Source of the DNA: Pictodentalium vernedei
Lineage: Eukaryota > Mollusca > Scaphopoda > Dentaliida > Dentaliidae
Reading direction: 5' to 3'
Length of the DNA stretch: 64,000 nucleotides
Assembly: GCA_031216915.1 (NCBI GenBank)
Contig: CM062290.1
Coordinates: 259,074,291 to 259,138,290, forward strand
The notes under the pieces: generated by a model
Seen by the model: only the letters and a program-made list of their open reading frames with translations
Database searches by the model: none
What the model was told of the DNA's origin: nothing
Made by a program: the position numbers and the translations under genes
Shown here: piece after piece, positions 61,590-64,000 of the stretch
Layout of the letters: every line of letters begins with the position of its first letter
Position numbering within the stretch: the first letter of the stretch is position 1

Positions 61590-64000
61590 TGAAAGTGTCA
61601 ATGACACTGTAGCTTAACTTGTCTGCGTGTTGTGTTTGATGAAAAGGATAATGTTCAATGTTTAAGAAAGGATTATGAAATAAGACAAGAATTGTGATAA
61701 TTGGGAATATGTTAATTTCTGTTCCATGTATGCTATGTTTTCAATAAAAATAATATGAGGTGTAGACTGTACTAAAGAGCTGAGGGGTAGGTTAATATGA
61801 CCTCACAGTTAATGTATGTGGCCCTCACTGTTAATGTATGTGGCCCTCAGAGTTACCCAGTTACAGTGAAATTATTCCAAAACGAGTTATCCTATCAAGT
61901 TACATTGAAATCCCTTCATAAATATGACCTGTAGACTGTGCTAAAGGTTTTTGGGCTTCAGGCCTGTGTAGCCATGAGGTAGACCAATTGCAACTAAAAG
62001 GGGACGTCCTCATCTCGACATTATACTGACTCATTCTACTAAGTTACAATGAAATCCCTTCACAAATACGACCTGTAGTCTGTACTAAAGTTTTTCGGGT
62101 TTTGGGCTTGGGAAACCATCATGGCTGAATGATCGCAACCAAAAGGGGGGCGTTGTCATTTTGGCATAATCTGGAGTGATCCTACGAAGTTACAATGAAA
62201 TCCCTTCATATATATGTCCTACAGACTGTGCTCAAGGTTTTTGGGCTTCGGGCCCCTGAAGCTGTCACAGTTGACCAATCACGACCAAAAGAGGATGTCA
62301 TCATCTAGGCATTATATGGAGTCAAGCTAACAGATTATAATGAAATCCTTCCATAAATACGACCTATAGACTATGCTAAAGGTTCTGTGGTTTTGGGCTT
62401 GGGCAGCCATCAAGGCTGAATGATCGCGACCAAAAGGGGACATTCTCATCTAGACATTATTTGGAGTCATCCTACCAAGTTACAATGAAATATCCCTTCA
62501 TAAATATGACCTGTAGACCATGTTAAAGGTTTTCGGGCTTCGGGCTTTGGGCCCCTGTAACTGGCACAGTTGCCCAATTGCGTCCAAAAGGGGACGTTCT
62601 CATCTAGACATTATATGAAGTCAACCTACCAAGTTACAATGAAATCTCTTCATAAATATGACCTGTAGACTGTGCTAAATGTTTTTGGGCTTTGGGCTCG
62701 GGCAGTCATCATGTTTGAATGATCACAACCAAAAGGGGACATTCTCATCTGGGCATCATCTGGAGTGATCCTACGAAGTTACACTGAAATCACTTAATAA
62801 ATATGACCTGTAGACTGTGCTCAAGGTTTTTGGGCTCCGGGCCCCTGTAGCTGTTACAGTTGATCAATCTCGACCAAAAGGAGATGTCATCATCTAGGCA
62901 TTATATGGAGTCAACCTAACAAGTTACAATGAAATCCTTTCATAAATACGACCGATACACTATGCTAAAGGTTTTTGGGCTCGGGCAGTAATCAATGCTG
63001 AACGATCGCGACCAAAAGTGGACGTTCTCATCTAGACATTATTTGGAGTCATCCTACCAAGTTACAATGAAATCCCTTCATAAATATGACCTGTAGACTG
63101 TGCTAAAGGTTTTCGGGCTTCGGGCCCCTGTAGCCATCACAGTTGCCCAATCAAGTCCAAAAGGGAATGTTCTCATCTAGACATTATATGAAGTCAACCT
63201 ACCAAGTTACAATGAAATTCCTTCATAAATATGACCTGAAAACTGCTAAAGGTTTTCGGGCTTCGGGCTCGAGCAGCCATCATGGTTGAATGATCGCAAC
63301 CAAAAGGGGACATTCTCATCTGGGCATCATCTAAAGTGATCCTACGAAGTTACAATGAAATCCCTTCACAAATATGACCTGTAGACTGTGCTCAAGGTTT
63401 TTGGGCTTCGGGCACATGTAGCCGTCACAGTTGACCAATCACGACCAAAAAGGGATGTCATTATCTAGGCATTATATGGAGTCAACCTAACAAGTTACAA
63501 TGAAATCCTTCCATAAATACAACCTCTCAACTATGCTAAAGCTTTTGGGCTCGGGCAACCAATAAGGCTGACTGATCTCGACCAAAAGGGGACGTTCTAG
63601 TCATTATTTGGAGTCATCCTACCAAGTTACAATGAAATCCCTTCATAAATATGACCTGTAGACTGTGCTAAAGGTTTTCAGGCTTTGGGCCCCTGTAGCC
63701 ATCACGGTTGCCCAATCACGTCAAAAAGAGGACATTCTCATCTGGACATTATATGAAGTCAACCTACCAAGTTACAATGAAATCCCTCCATAAAAATGAC
63801 CTGTAGACTGTGCTAAAGGTTTTCAGGTTTTGGGCTCGGGCAGTCGTCACGGTTGACAAATCGCGACCAAATGGGGAAGTTCTCATCTAGACATCATACG
63901 GAGTCATCCTACCAAGTTACAATGAAATCCCTCCATATTAAATATGACCTGCAGACTGTGCTAAAAGTTTTTGGGTTATGGGCTTGGGCAGCCATCACAG
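61590..64000 (+). mobile_element. HINE-D2: second copy with 145-bp core, runs off the window
   Basis: Starts TGAAAGTGTCAATGACACTG, TAGCTTAACTTG with left flank A. The leader (TTGTGTTTGATGAAAAGGAT, AATTGTGATAATTGGGAATA) matches HINE-D with few changes. The core monomers from about 61890 have the order a-b-c-d, a-b-c-d, a-b-c-d, a, e, e', and the window ends inside the second e unit. It lies in the intron upstream of exon 60155-61162. The 3' end is not visible. Confidence 0.8.
61890..64000 (+). repeat. 145-bp tandem array, regular higher-order repeat
   Basis: At least 15 monomers near 61896, 62039, 62187, 62329, 62472, 62627, 62775, 62919, 63058, 63203, 63345, 63491, 63624, 63764 and 63918. 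The four monomer types defined for HINE-D recur with period four (about 580 bp), and the array closes with the same variant units (ATATTAAATATGACCTGCAG, AAAAGTTTTTGGG) seen near 40530-40570. Confidence 0.8.

Noticed and set aside
38515..64000. Long tandem arrays as CRISPR-like arrays
   Set aside because: Whole monomers repeat with no alternating repeat/spacer pattern; the units are about 145 bp and the setting is an animal intron.

Overview
The window is animal nuclear DNA, most likely from a mollusc or other lophotrochozoan. It is AT-rich and has spliced C2H2 zinc-finger exons. Its repeat mix is DIRS, Penelope-like, Gypsy, CR1/Jockey-like and I-like LINEs, tRNA-derived SINEs, TTAA and TA MITEs, and many minisatellite-bearing Helentron-like elements. 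That mix is familiar from bivalves and gastropods, but the species cannot be named from sequence alone.

Only one host gene is visible, and it lies on the minus strand. An internal exon (60155-61162, three C2H2 fingers) ends in a phase-1 donor. A large terminal exon (1034-5835, ten more finger-like units and PLDLT-type motifs) begins at an acceptor of the complementary phase. They are best read as consecutive coding exons separated by a 54.3-kb intron (5836-60154). Nearly everything else in the window is transposon-derived sequence in that intron or in the next intron upstream (61163-64000).

Intron layout, low to high coordinates. 5.9-14.2 kb: TA-flanked pogo/Tigger-like MITEs, TTAA-flanked palindromic MITEs, SINEs and minisatellite elements, many nested. 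14.2-28.0 kb: an old I-like LINE split by a CR1/Jockey-like LINE (16.1-19.75 kb), a 426-bp TA MITE (20244-20669) and DIRS-1 (about 20781-27675). 28.3-37.6 kb: a decayed Gypsy element interrupted by HINE-A. 38-45.5 kb: a Penelope-like element whose GIY-YIG region is split by a TTAA MITE that itself carries HINE-D. 46-46.5 kb: a chain of TTAA MITEs sharing single TTAA sites. 46.55-52.0 kb: HINE-B, interrupted by DIRS-2. 52.9-58.2 kb: minisatellites and HINE-C with a hAT MITE inside. 58.4-59.7 kb: two SINEs with clear target-site duplications.

The most notable system is a group of five elements (HINE-A, B, C, D, D2). They share the same 5' end (TGAAAGTGTCAATGACACTG) and a 3' end of the form AGCTAAAAA, and they insert at A/T. 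They carry three unrelated tandem-repeat cores of about 145, 170 and 300 bp. Their subterminal inverted repeats co-vary between copies, and the 145-bp core is organised as a four-monomer higher-order repeat that is the same in both copies. The two DIRS copies carry complementary deletions: DIRS-1 lacks reverse transcriptase and DIRS-2 lacks most of the recombinase. Yet DIRS-1 has almost identical terminal repeats, which suggests mobilisation in trans.
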